Part shown: one piece after another, positions 1 to 11,172 of the stretch
Numbering within the stretch: position 1 is the stretch's first letter
How the letters are laid out: every line of letters begins with the position of its first letter
NCBI GenBank assembly: GCA_021018815.1
Contig: JAITYX010000042.1
Span: 3,917,501 to 3,981,500 of the forward strand
Length of the DNA: 64,000 nt
Direction of reading: 5' to 3'
Source: Talinum fruticosum
Taxonomy: Eukaryota; Streptophyta; Magnoliopsida; Caryophyllales; Talinaceae
Position numbers and translations under genes: made by a program
The notes under the pieces: model-generated
Told to the model about the DNA's origin: nothing
What the model saw: only the letters and a program-made list of their open reading frames with translations
Database searches by the model: none

Positions 1-1700
1 TTCAGGTGGTTGACATTAATGGACAAAAGAAATAATTGTCTTTCAGAGAGTTGCTGAAGGAGCCACTGTGAAAACATGTATATACTGCCTTCCATGACCC
101 TAAATGTATGTGGGGTTATATTTTCTTGTTGGTCAGTTCTGTTTATGTATTTTACATTTATATGTAGCACAGTAGTTGTAACAATTACAGGGAAACACTG
201 TAGGTGAAAATTTTCCGAATTAATCATATCAGAACTTAGGATCTGCTATTTTGTTTACTGAACTTCGACACTTTTAGCCTCTTCTTTTGGTCCATTTTCT
301 GGTATTGCGGCCACAGTCGCCGTGTGAAGATCATCTTGTCTCAAGAATAGGTAATCTTTCCATTATTTAGCTCATTTTTTCACCCTGTTGGCAATGAGAA
401 TGTGGTATGTGTTGTCCATATGAACATTAATATGTGCCATCTCGTACTAGCATAAGGACTGGCATAGCGTTTGCAGCTTTGTTGGAAAAGTGTTGATTTT
501 GTCCTGAAACACCAGTCTACCTTCTCGTTTTTGAGTGTTTGGTTTGTCATTACAGTTATCCGCTTTATACTATTAATTATGGTCCTCTTCTGTTTCTCCT
601 ATCTAATTGAAAGCTTTTCGGCGTTCATAAGTGTACATGCAGAAGTGAGAAATTTACTCTTGGATGCATGAACTAGTGTCTATTGCTGGATTCTTTTTGC
701 TTTTATAGTTCTTTACAGATTGATTAACTCTGTATGTTTTAGTACACCACTGCACATATAATGAACTGACTATGAAAACATCTAGCGAGTTGTGGAAGAT
801 TTTGGCAGTTAGGCTGTGAACAAACTTAAGAGGCTGTGGATCAGACGTGCCTCCCAGGTAACCTTTGATCTTTACTTTGACTAAACATTTGTTGTATCAA
901 AGCTTTCCCAGCAGCAATATCTTGACCTATGTTATACTACAGTGGATGATGATGAAAATCTTGGTGGTTATATGCTTGTTTCTGTCTTCAGTACATTCCT
1001 TGTTTTTGAGCATATCTGGTGGGATGTTCAAATAATTTGTTTTTAGGTTAAGCAACAATCTATCATTAACTGTAAGCATCTGAGGCAGATGAAATGTAGT
1101 TTATGATTCAGTAACAAGTTTTATATTGTATCCTCTGAAAGTAACGACTCCTAGGCAATTCCTTCCGCCCGCTCCTGACTTGTATAACGGCACTGATCTG
1201 ACATGTTCCCTTTTTTTTGTTTTTTTTATTGCTGTCCATAGGGATGAACTGGAATGGCCGGGCACCTCACTCCTAGTGAGTCGATGCTTGTATACTTAGA
1301 CATATTATCATAACCAAATCCATGCACAAGGATTGAGCACTCAAACCTAATATCGGAGAAGAATAGGATCAGATGTGCTTATGTGCCATGGCTCTTATCG
1401 ATCTTTCGAGCTGAAAGGAAGTTGGTGCTAATTACGTCTCCAGTTTTGCCCTAGGTCTTATTGCTCGTGTTGCAATGGGGACTTTGGTCATGGTTTATTT
1501 CTGTTGGTCTCATGGTTTCGATTTCGAGTTATCTGAAACTCTGTATATCTGTATTCGGTCATGTGTGATACCTGAGGTTGTCAAATTTCAAATGGTGTGT
1601 TGCTCGAGGTGGATTGTCTTAACACTAACATTGTGTGCAACATCCTTTATACAATATCATCAAACCTTGTTCACTTTTCTCGTTTAGTATTTCAACACTT
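1..1700 (+). other. Unidentified region, possibly 3' exons/UTR of an upstream gene
   Basis: No long open frame and no recognised domain. There are splice-like junctions: a short open segment ends at a donor near 855 (a run reading SDVPP), an acceptor near 1155 is followed by an open stretch (QFLPPAPDLYNGTDLT), and an open reading through about 1240-1300 ends in TAG. Together these could be the last exons of a gene entering from the left, followed by 3' UTR, but I cannot join them confidently. Short reading frames at 471-671 and 1475-1687 show no family resemblance and look like chance. Confidence 0.2.
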
Positions 1701-1814
1701 TTGAACAGTATACTTTTTCTATACTTTTTGTTCATAATAATAGAATTTTTGTTAAAACGTTATTTCTCTACACTTCTTTATTTTGATCTCTCCAAACTTT
1801 GGTAGGTGAGATCT

Positions 1815-2011
1815 ACACAGGATGTTATAGATTGATTTTGACAAAATACGAGTTTTAAGAAAGTCAGTTAACAACATATAAATTATTTATTATATCCCAA
1901 TTATTTTGTATCATAAATTATTATGTTTTGATTATCATAAAGGCAAAAGAAATCATAGTTTTATGCATATGAAAAGAAACCAAGCAAATAATATGTGAGA
2001 CTGATGAAGTA
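1815..2011. mobile_element. Stowaway-like MITE copy (degenerate)
   Basis: This AT-rich stretch aligns by eye with the reverse complement of the MITE at 38675-42061. Shared blocks include ACGAGTTTTAAGAAAGT near 1848 and TTTTGATTATCATAA near 1927. It ends GATGAAGTA at 2011, matching the GATGGAGTA terminus of the better copy. The left terminal repeat is not clear, so the left boundary is approximate. It lies about 260 bp upstream of the Sec61 beta promoter element. Confidence 0.55.
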
Positions 2012-2045
2012 TATAATCATAGGGATATAAGATAAGACAATGTAT

Positions 2046-2074
2046 ATAAAGTAGTAATAATAATAATAATAATA

Positions 2075-2109
<35 letters not shown>

Positions 2110-2112
2110 TTT
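2046..2112. repeat. (AAT)n / (ATT)n inverted microsatellite
   Basis: A run of AAT units flips at about 2076 (ATATTGTT) into a run of ATT units. The two halves are reverse complements and could form a long AT-only hairpin. Confidence 0.9.
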
Positions 2113-2275
2113 AAGTAAAATTGGAGAATTATTGCACGTCACCAAAGTTGGCGAAGTAAGAATTGCACGTCTTTGCTTTGGTAGTGTCGCCAAGTGCTCC
2201 GTTCGTTTTTGTTGATATTTTTTAATTGAAAAATCAGCTTATGCCAACGTGGACATGTTGTTGACTATTTTTGCA

Positions 2276-2294
2276 CGTGGCAGCGTGTCATTGG
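2276..2294 (-). promoter_or_regulatory. ER-stress response element (ERSE) upstream of Sec61 beta
   Basis: The sequence is CGTGG-N9-ATTGG, the exact reverse complement of the ERSE consensus CCAAT-N9-CCACG. In known systems NF-Y binds the CCAAT half and an ER-stress bZIP factor (bZIP28/bZIP60 in plants) binds the CCACG half. It lies about 170 bp upstream of the exon 1 splice donor of a gene for an ER translocon subunit, a known class of unfolded-protein-response target. A further CACGTCA core (reverse of TGACGTG) occurs near 2136. Binding itself is inference. Confidence 0.6.
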
Positions 2295-2464
2295 TTTAAT
2301 GTATGTGGAGGCTTCTTTCTCTCTCTTTCTTCTGGAGCCAACCTCCGAGTCCTATACAAAGAATTTGAGAAACGAAAATTGACTTCAACTTCTCAACGCT
2401 TTGGTTCTCAAATTCATTCATCTTCCCCTCCAAATTCAATTCTTTCTTCGTCCACTCGATTAAG

Positions 2465-3016
2465 GTGATTCTCTCTCTCTCCCTCTCTTCCTCTGATTTT
2501 CTGCTCTACGAGATCACGGAAATTTTAGGGTTTTGCCCTGTTGCTCTACATTGCATGAATTGTGCTCTCTGTTTTTTTTTTCGATTTTCTTATTTAATGT
2601 TAATCAAGGGTCAATTCCTTGTTGATCTGATTCTGTCGGGGTTCAAAATTCGATGGCAAAAGGGTTTTGAGGGGTTATTAGGGTTTTATGGTTTTTCAAT
2701 TTAAGCCACGTATTTAGATCTGGGACGAATTTTATGTTAAAGAGTGTATTTTCCGTTGTATCGAGTTCATCACTGGTTGTTGCCCCTTAAAGATTGATAA
2801 TTCTGTTAAGATTAAGTTGCTTGTTTGCCGTTGATGTGTTGTATTCAAGCGTTTTTACGTTTGTTCAATTGGGTAATTAAGCTGGTGTAGTTTGAGATGA
2901 AGGTCTCCTCCTTCTGATTCAACTATGTTGAGGGCTTAAAAATCGATTGTGGGTTAATCCCTTTGTAGCTTTTGTCCGAATCTGAAGGCAATGTGGATCA
3001 TGTTAGGACTTAAGAG

Positions 3017-3056
<40 letters not shown>

Positions 3057-3799
3057 ATGAATTGACTGAAACTAATAGAACCATGTTCTTGGGACTTGTT
3101 GGAACTTGGAAGGGTATTGTTGTGAACCATTGAATTGTGTAGGGGATCTTTCTAGCTGCATGTCATGTGAGAGAAAACTGATGTTATGATGTCTTGGATA
3201 GTTCTAGTTTTTTCCCCCGAGTTTGGTTACCTTATTTTCTTCGGAATAATTTCTTCCACTCTTCTTTTTGTACTGTTAAGGCTTTGCAAACTCTACAGTT
3301 AACTTTTATGAATAACTGGAGTCATCGGATTAGCTATTCATATTCAAGTGAACAGGAGGGGAATGAAAGTGGCTTTTAAGTTTGCTTTTGAATTACTTTC
3401 CCATTGGAAGATTTTTTGTTGGGTCTGTTTCTTGTTGTTAACAGTTGAGGTTGGTAAATTGGAGGATGTGAATTGCTGTGTCAAAGACACTTTTACAATT
3501 TCACTCCATAATTCTCCTGAAGTCAAGGTTGCCTTGTGTCTGTTTGCTTGTTGGAATGAGCTAAGTGCTTTCGTATTTGATTTTGGCAAGTTGTTTGACT
3601 CGAGAATTGTCAAACATGTCGTTGAATTAGTATAGTGTGATGCTCTGGGGTCGCAGCTGGTTATTTGTATTCTTGAAGTTTCAATCGAATATTACCCTCC
3701 ACGGTGCTGATAAATATGCTAGTTTAAGTTCAGTCTTCTCTTGCTGATATGCCTAAATCTGATGTATTTGAGCTCTAAACTTATCAGTCCTCTTTGCAG
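2465..3799 (+). other. 5'-UTR intron of the Sec61 beta gene
   Basis: A donor (TTAAG|GTGATT) at 2465 and an acceptor (CTTTGCAG|AC) ending at 3799 frame a 1335-bp intron. It lies between a CT-rich leader (about 2310-2464) and the start codon two bases downstream. Introns in the 5' UTR are common in plant SEC61B genes. The intron carries a (GA)n tract at about 3017-3054. Open frames inside it (2465-2704, 3194-3379, 3348-3635 and others) show no homology and look like chance. Confidence 0.6.
3017..3054. repeat. (GA)n microsatellite
   Basis: About 19 GA dinucleotides in an uninterrupted run inside the Sec61 beta 5'-UTR intron. Confidence 0.95.
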
Positions 3800-3801
3800 A
3801 C

Positions 3802-4040
3802 ATGGCCGGAACTGCTCCCCCAAGAGGAAGTGCAGCAGCAGCTGCCAGCCTTAGGAGGAGGAGGACCACCAGTGGGGAGCCAGCTGGAGGGGCTTCCGGG
3901 ACTATGCTCCAGTTTTACACAGATGATGCACCCGGTTTGAAGATCTCCCGAATGTTGTTCTCATGATGAGCATCGGGTTTATTGCCTTTGTTGCCTTGCT
4001 TCATGTTGTGGGTAAGCTTTGGTTAGTCCGAAAGGATTGA
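3802..4040 (+). CDS. SEC61B: Protein transport protein Sec61 subunit beta (frame broken by one missing base)
   Basis: Sec61 beta is the small tail-anchored subunit of the ER translocon, which passes nascent proteins into the ER. The start ATG follows the 5'-UTR intron acceptor. The product has an Ala-rich start ([15 protein letters not shown]), an Arg cluster (LRRRRTT), the conserved [20 protein letters not shown] segment, and one C-terminal membrane span ([18 protein letters not shown]) ending VRKD. As given, translation leaves frame in the C-run at 3947-3949 and stops at 3964. One extra base there restores 79 residues, close to the usual ~82, through the TGA at 4038. Everything on both sides of the break is highly conserved, so I read it as a real gene with a sequence error or a very recent mutation. 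No introns within the CDS. Confidence 0.9.
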
Positions 4041-4830
4041 AGCGGCCTTGACAATGGCGATACAGAGTGTTTTGGGTTCAGAAGTTTAGACAGTTTTTCA
4101 CTTCAATTTTTGTATGTTTCTTTGATAACCTGTGGATCCATCTTGCTGTTTTAGTTGTACTGAGCAGAGATATTAGCATTAACCTTTTCAAATTCATAAT
4201 TCTGGTTTATTTCTTTATTCGCATCCAAAGAAATCATAGAGCTTACTTATGTTCGTATTCGCTTCGTTTGGATCTCCCAACTCTTAGCTTAATTAGTTGG
4301 CAAATCTATTGTCAGGGCAACAAGGTTTATCATTTTTCAATGTCTCACCATCTCTGTCTTAGTCTCTCTCTCTCCCTTTTTCTTTCGTTTTTTTGTGTGA
4401 TTTTTATGTTTGGGGAGCACTGATTTGGAGTAATTTTGGCGATCAAAAAGCAGTAAAGAGTGGTCTCATCTACAATAAAATTAAACGTTTGTTAAAAAAT
4501 GGCAACAAAAACGTAACACTTAACAATGAGATCTTAGATACATCGATATATCTTAGATACATCGATATAAAACATAACATTAACATCGAGATCTTAGATA
4601 CATTGATATCTAAAACTTTCGAATAACCATTAACACACTAAAAGATACATACTTTTAATTTCTTTTCTTCGCAATATTTGAATTTTACAAACATAAAATA
4701 CTCTAGTTGTGGTGAATTACAATGCCATCAAACATCTACATCTGGCACACTTGAGCGTGTGCATTTGAATTTAGGCCTGAAAAATGCTTGGGGCCTTGCA
4801 AAGTTTAGTAGTGGCATCTCTCCCCTTCTC

Positions 4831-4832
<2 letters not shown>
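4041..4832 (+). other. Sec61 beta 3' UTR and downstream spacer
   Basis: Non-coding. The 118-codon frame at 4067-4423 is T-rich, lacks any family resemblance and lies in the expected 3' UTR. After about 4440 the sequence is AT-rich and includes the short tandem repeats listed separately. No other gene seen. Confidence 0.5.
4531..4609. repeat. 19-bp tandem repeat, two exact units plus a diverged third
   Basis: The unit ATCTTAGATACATCGATAT occurs back to back at 4531-4549 and 4550-4568, and again with one change (ATTGATAT) starting near 4591. No known function. Confidence 0.85.

Positions 4833-4834
<2 letters not shown>

Positions 4835-4868
<34 letters not shown>
4835..4868. repeat. (TA)n microsatellite
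   Basis: About 17 TA units immediately upstream of the first recognisable LINE coding sequence. Confidence 0.95.
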
Positions 4869-4869
<1 letters not shown>

Positions 4870-4876
4870 CTAACCA

Positions 4877-7800
4877 ATGATAGCGAGGGAATGGAACTTG
4901 GGGGATGATTTGGATATGGATATCAATTCAGTGTCAATTTGGGTCCAATTTCCAAAGCTTCACCCTAAATTTTGGGGAGTCAATGGTTTGAGCAAAGTAG
5001 CAAACCTTGTTGGTATTCCTTTGATTGCGGATAAGCTAACAACTAAAAAAGGTCGCATAAATTTTGCTAGAGCTTTGATAGATATGGACATAACAAAACC
5101 TCTTAGCGAAGAAATTGTGTTTGTAGATGAAAAGGATGAAATGATAGTGCAGAATGTGATGTATGAATGGATTTGCAACATGTATGGACATACAGAGGAA
5201 TCCTACACGAAGGGTTACAAGCGTCCGGAAACCAAAACCAAAATACAATGGTAGCAAGAAATTAGAGTTTATAGAATCAAGATGAGGTTGTAGTGACACA
5301 AATTGTGAATGAACAAAGGCACTTGGGACAAGGGGCCACTGCTGAGAGTGTGAACCCTTTCTCAAATCTGCAGGCGATGAGGAGGTGAGGGGAACAAACA
5401 CTCGTGGAAGAAGGACAACCTAGGGTGATCCTAGGTTCAGAAAATGGATAGCATCCTAATATGGAACATTAGAGGGATGAATAGTCCCTCTAAGCAAGAA
5501 GAGATAAAAATCTTTTTGCGTAATAAAGAAGTGAGACTAGCGAGGTTACTGGAAACTAAAGCGGCTGCAGGAAATGTGGATTATATAGCAGAGAAAATTA
5601 GTCCTGGATGGAAGTATGATACAAATGCAACAAATACCATGACAAGTAGGATCCGGCTTATTTGGAAGGCGGACTATTTTGAGGTTTCGGTATTAAGCAA
5701 GAATGCTCAGGTGATGCATGCTTACATTAAGCAAATAAGTACTCGAAGCGATTGACAATTTCAATGATATATGCTTCAAATGACGAAGGGGAAAAAAGGT
5801 TTTATGGGAATCCTCACAAGCGATGGTTCCTACTCGTTAATGAACAGCTTGATTGCCGGGATTTCAACCGTATCTTGGATGAAATAGAGAGGCTTAGAGG
5901 AGCAAAAATCAATCACAGTGAAGTCTGTTAGACTTTCAAGCACTACTTAGATCACTCGTCAACTGCAAGAAATGAGAAGTCAAGGTAATTTCTACACATG
6001 GACTAATAAGCAACATATGGATGCCATAATCTTTACTAGATTGGATAGAGCTTTTATAAATAAGCAGTGGATTCAAAATTATCCTAATGTGGACTGCACA
6101 ACACTACCTAGTGGTATATTTGATAATTGCTACCTATTAATTAGTGACCACCAGACCGATCAAAAGAGAGCCCCATTCAAATTTTGCAATATGTGGTGTA
6201 ATAATGAGTTTTTCTTGCCTAAGGTAAGAAACAGTTGGGAAGAGCAAGTGCAATGGTACTAGTATGTTTCAGGTTGTATAGAAATTGAGAAGGTTAAAGG
6301 CTATTTTAAAGGCACTACATAAAGAGGAATGCTCAGGTCTAGAATACAAAATAGAGGCAGCTAGACAAGAACTAATTGATGTTTAGTCCAAGATTTATGC
6401 TCGGCAGCAAGGATGGTGACTCTATGAGGCGTAAAAGATAATATTGAAGAAGCTGAATGGCCTGAAATCTGCAGATAGCATAATGAAAAGCCAGCAAAGC
6501 AAACTCAAATGGTTGAAAGAAGGTGATCGGAACACATCATTTTTTCATGCCATGATCAAGCGGAGACATTATAAAAGCATAATTCTATCGAGAATCTGCA
6601 ACGAACAGGGCGGGTTACCTATCGAGTCGAAGAAATGGAGAAGATACTTATACAATACTTCCAAGGACTGCTTACAACTAAGCCATCCGGAGGGAAAATC
6701 AAGTGGTCAATTCTAAAGCTTGGCAAAGGCATTGCTCCAGAACAAAAAGAGGTACTATCTAAGCCTTTGATAAGCAAGATGTACTGAATGCATTTAGGAG
6801 TATTGATTGCACAAAAAGTCCGGGCCCGATGGTTTTAGTAGTAAATTTTTACTTACTCGTTGAGAGATCTTTGGTAATGATGTGAGTAAAGAAATTCTGA
6901 ATTTCTTTGAAGAAAGGAAGATGTTAAAGCGAGTTGAACACAACTGCCATCTCATTAGTGCCTAAAGTGGAACTCCTACAGTCCCCAACGGACTATAGGC
7001 CAATGTCATGCTGCAATACACTATACAAAGCCATATCCAAATTGATTTGTGGTAAACTTAAGCATGTTTTGCCTCACATAATCATGAAAAACCAAACCGC
7101 TTTCATTGCAAATAGGTGTATTATGCACAATGTTATGATTGGGTTGGACCTAGTTAGACATTACTAAAGGAAGCACATATCCCCGGATGTGTTATAAAGA
7201 TAGACATCCGGAAAGCATATGACTGATTGGGATTTCATAAGGGAGATGATGTTAGGATTGGACTTCCCAGCCAGCTTGTCCAATTAATATCCGAATGCAT
7301 TTCTACTCGCCTCATTTTCACTCGACTACAATGGAGGTTTGCATGGTTTTTCCAGTCCAGTTGAGGATTAAGACAAGGAGATCCAATTTCTCCACTTCTA
7401 TTTGTTATAGGTATGGAATACCTCTCCAGAACCTTGAAAAGCATACTTGCAGATGATAGATTCAAGTACCATCCTAGGTGTAAATTTACACCGCTAAATC
7501 ACCTGATATTTGCAAATGATATATTGGTTTTCTGTAAAGCCGATGTTAAATTAATTAGTTGCATTATGGAAGCTATATGACACTTTACTACAGATGTCGG
7601 ACCTTGAGGTAAACCCCCAAAAATCTTCTATATACGTTGCGGGGGTAACTGCAGAAATAGAAAGCAAAATCTTAGAGCCGACAGACTTTTTCAAAAGGTG
7701 AATTGCCTATGAGGTACCTTGGAGTCCCTCCGAAACCAGGGAAACTAAATGAGGATGATTTCCACCAACTTGCAACAAGAATCGGTGCAACACTCGGACT

Positions 7801-9094
7801 ATGGGGCATGAGGAAACTAAGCTATGCAGGCAAAACCCAATTAATTAACTCAGTCCTCCTTAGTATGCATATATATTGGAGTTCGGTTTTATATTGCTCG
7901 CTAAAGTGATTAAGATGGTGGAAAAAATATGTAAAAATTTTCTCCGGAGCAATGAAGAAGGAAAGAAGAGGATAATACCGGTTGCTTGGGAAGAGATTTG
8001 TTTCCCTAAGAATCAAGGAGGACTAGGCTTGAGAAGAAGTGGGGAGTGGAACAAGGCTATGGTAGCCAAACATTTATGGTTTGTAATGGACAAAAAGGAT
8101 TGCTTGTGGGTAAAGTGGGTGCATAATATCTACATATAAACTCAAGCATGTGGAAAACATGGCCTCGTAAACCCGATTTCAACTGGTACTTGGGAAGAGA
8201 TTTGTTTCCCTAAGAATCAAGGAGGACTAGGCTTGAGAAGAAGTGGAGAGTGGAACAAGGCTATGGTAGCCAAACATTTATGGTTTATAATGGAAAAAAG
8301 GATTGCTTGTGGGTAAAGTGGGTGCATAATATCTACATAAAAACTCAGCATGTGGAAAACATGGTCCGCAAACTTGATTTCAGTCTGGTACTTTAGAAGA
8401 ATTTTGAAATTGAGAAAATTCTCGCCTAACTCGGGTGGATCGAAACACATGTGGAGACCAGTTCACATGGAGAAGTTCAAGATAAAAGTTGCTTATGAGC
8501 AGATACGAGAAAGAAAGGCAAGAGGTCACTTGGTGGAAGTTAGCTTGGCACAAATTAACACTACCTAAACATTCTTACTGCTTGTGGATGATCCTAAAAA
8601 GGAAATTGCTAACAATAGACAGAGTTGTGTAAATGGATACAAATAGAAGATACAACATGCTGTGGAGCTGAGGAAACAATGGACCATCTTTTTATGAAAT
8701 GCCCATTTTCACAAGAAATCCTTAATGGTCTAACTCGGCCTTGACCCTAGAATAGACGGGAGGAATGAATGGAATGCTTGGTTGGCAGGGACGTAGTATC
8801 TCGATCCAAATTCTCGGTCATAGCACCACTTATAGTTGCAGTAGTATATGCCATATGGGAGGAAAGAAATAGAAGAACCTTTCGTAAGAAGGAAATCGTA
8901 GCAATACAAATTGTAGGCAAAATCGAAATATGATTAGAACACAATTGAGGAATAGAAAGGCGAGTGTAGGATTGGTCGAATAAGCTTTAGTAAATCCCGA
9001 TTGTAATCTTTGGGTATGTCCAAAGTATCGATGTAAATATAGAGTTTTGTTAATGGGAAGTTCTTATCTTCTACCCAAAAAAAAAAAAAAAAAA
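4877..9094 (+). mobile_element. L1-type LINE retrotransposon, full domain order but decayed
   Basis: Broken frames on the + strand keep the order of a plant L1-type LINE. First comes an ORF1-like DUF4283/zinc-knuckle type segment (about 4877-5254). An AP-endonuclease start (MDSILIWNIRGMNSPSKQEE, 5444) follows, with more endonuclease at 5972-6262. Reverse transcriptase follows (SLVPKVELLQSPTDYRPMSC, 6934-7167), with the catalytic box mutated to FAND (usual FADD) near 7508. Last are a zf-RVT segment (CCGAEETMDHLFMKC, about 8660-8700) and an A-tract of about 18 at 9077-9094. Stops and frameshifts throughout mean it is inactive. I could not find a convincing target duplication, so the 5' end is approximate. 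Only the protein-like parts are certain. Confidence 0.85.
7985..8392 (+). repeat. 204-bp tandem duplication inside the LINE
   Basis: The segment starting CTTGGGAAGAGATTTG at 7985 repeats at 8189 with a 204-bp offset and runs to about 8392. The copies differ by a few substitutions and one- to three-base gaps, so the duplication is not brand new. 204 bp is 68 codons, so the event itself kept the frame. Confidence 0.9.
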
Positions 9095-9569
9095 CCTCCT
9101 CCGACCACTGTGCTTGGACTTTCCATAAATTTGAGACTATAAATTCAAGTAACAAAGTATATTTTGAAAAAATAATTTAATTTTTTTAAAAAAGGGGTTA
9201 TGGAAATAAGAGGGGTTTTGGCGAAAAATAAATTATTATACTCAACCAAACAAAAGCATATGTAATAACTCAAATCTATAGGCTTTTTTAATCTAATCCA
9301 AATCTATAACTCAAGACTACGGTACAATTTGTATCTCTCCTCTGAAAATAGAAAAAGAAAAAGAAAAGAGAAGTCAAAACTCTTCCTTATTGAGAAACTA
9401 CAACCCGCGCATATCAATACAACCGAACGGATCTCTCTCTCTCTCTCTCAGACATCAGAGAAATCCATATATACTCAGTCAAGAGCACCAACTCAGCCAA
9501 TCTCTCTCTATCTCTCTCTCTCTCTATCTCTCTCTCTCCCCACAAGAAATCGAACAAGAAGAAGAAGAA
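9095..9569 (+). promoter_or_regulatory. Remorin promoter and 5' UTR with CT-rich tracts
   Basis: AT-rich DNA to about 9320 is followed by pyrimidine-rich leader with (CT)n runs near 9432-9450 and 9502-9540. CT tracts near the start are common in plant leaders. An upstream ATG at 9390 is in frame with the remorin start, but the 60 codons between encode low-complexity SLSLS repeats from the CT tract. I therefore prefer the ATG at 9570. Confidence 0.45.
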
Positions 9570-11172
9570 ATGAAGAGGGCAAAAACCCATCCATTCGAAG
9601 ACGGTGCTGATTCTGAGGAACGAGAAGGAGATGGAAATCTTTCCCCATTACCCGATTTCACGAAAAGCCCCTTAATGATCACCAAGACGATGTTCTCCAA
9701 CTCCAAGAACAAGAAGAAGAATTCATCAACGGCATCTTCGTGCGTCTCAAAATCTGATCATATGACGATGATCAATCGCAGCAGCAGCAAACCCAGAAAC
9801 TTGAAGATAAATTCGAGCTTGGGTTCTTTAATTGCTGCTCTCCCGCTCTCTCCTTCCCCTGTTTGCAGCTCTCCCGCTGGCTCTGACACCATTTTCTCTT
9901 CTCCTTCTTCTAACCTTCCCTGCGATTACCCTCGTCCTTCCGGGGGCTTCTACACTCCCACTCATCAGGTCTCTCTCTCTCTGATTTCTGATTTCTTCAT
10001 CTGGGTTTTCTTGATTCACTTCTGATGAGTTTTCCATCATATGGATTTATCTTTGTTCCTTCTGTTTTTGATTCAATTATGCTTTTGAATATCTTGATTC
10101 AGTTCTCGGGTTTGCAATAAACGGCTAATTTATTGTGCCATTTTCGGTTCTGTGAATGAAGAGTTCAAATTTTTTGTCAAGCATAAGCTTCAGGAAGCAA
10201 GAACTGAGCCCCAAGCGCTTAAGCATGTCAACCGCATACGAGTCGGTAAAAGATCATGGAATCCGAAGAGGAGCATTTGACAGCCATGGAAATGGCCTGA
10301 CAAACTACACATACAGCCCTAAGAACTTGGCTAGTTCATTGCCACCACATGACTATGAGTCCACAACCACTACTACTAATAGTTCCAGACATGGTGGTGG
10401 CTTTTTACCTCTTCTGCCGTGTGTACCTGAAGAGATGGCTGGTTATCGACAGAGTGGAGGGCCCCAGCCATCTGCACGGACCATTCCGGTGAGGACTGAT
10501 CAGGAGAAGCTGGTGGAGGCGATGGAGGAGGACGAGGAGGAGGAGCAACCAACACCGGTTAACCGCCCTAAGCCTTACCTGGAGTTCTTGGATGAAGTTC
10601 AGAACCACAGAAGGGAAGTTGATCTTAGTGCTAGGAGGAAGGCTCTGTATACTCATCTGCTTGATCAGTCAGTCTCTCTCTCTCTCTGTAATACACACGT
10701 GTAAGATGTGTGTGCAACTAATGAGGGTTTTGGTGAATCGATGATCAGGCTGAGGAGGAAGGAGACTGCCATTGATGACTGGGAGTCCAACCAGAAAAGC
10801 AAACGAGAGTCTCAGATGGATAAGATTGAGGTAATTAACTAAGCAAAGCACAAGTAAATGACAATTTGATCACAATTTACCTCCAAATCTTGTAAATCAA
10901 TAGTATCCTCTTACAACTGATTTTTGCAATCTTTTTCCCGGGGCCAACAGAGGAAGCTGGAGAAGAAACGAGCAAAAGCCGTGCAGAAGATGCACAAGAA
11001 AGTTGCAGAGATAAACATGGAAGCAGAAAAGAAGAAGGCCAGAGAAAGGCGCTCTTTTCTGAAGAAAATGGACAAACTTTCTGGTCAGGTCCAAGAGAAC
11101 AAAGCCAGTGCAACAATATTTTTCCACACTTGGTCCTGCTGTTGCATCCCTGGTTCGGAAGACACACCTTGA
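9570..11172 (+). CDS. Remorin family protein, long N-terminal region, Cys-rich C-terminal anchor
   Basis: Exons 9570-9968, 10162-10667, 10749-10830 and 10951-11172 have consistent phases and give 402 residues with no break. The first 290 or so residues are Ser/Pro-rich and probably disordered, with an acidic run (EEDEEEE). The C-terminal remorin domain (about 295-385) is a charged coiled coil (DDWESNQKSKRESQ, then RKLEKKRAKAVQKMHKKVAE) and ends in a WSCCCIP tail. In known remorins this coiled coil oligomerises, and S-acylated cysteines plus a hydrophobic tail anchor the protein to plasma-membrane nanodomains, where remorins affect plasmodesmata, pathogen and hormone responses. The length fits the long remorin groups rather than the ~200-residue group 1. 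The acceptor at 10162 (GAATGAAG|AG) is chosen because it keeps frame. Convergent with the NOT1 homologue. Confidence 0.85.

Noticed and set aside
3802..3966. Programmed frameshift or truncated regulatory Sec61 beta
   Set aside because: No slippery site or known recoding in this family. The same kind of one-base loss occurs in three other genes of the window.
4067..4423. 118-codon open frame downstream of Sec61 beta
   Set aside because: Phe/Leu/Ser-rich translation of T- and CT-rich 3' UTR, with no homology.
4531..4609. CRISPR-like direct repeats
   Set aside because: Units are contiguous with no unique spacers, and this is a plant nuclear sequence.
9390..9569. Upstream in-frame start for remorin
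   Set aside because: The extra 60 codons only translate CT-repeat leader (SLSLS runs) and resemble no remorin.
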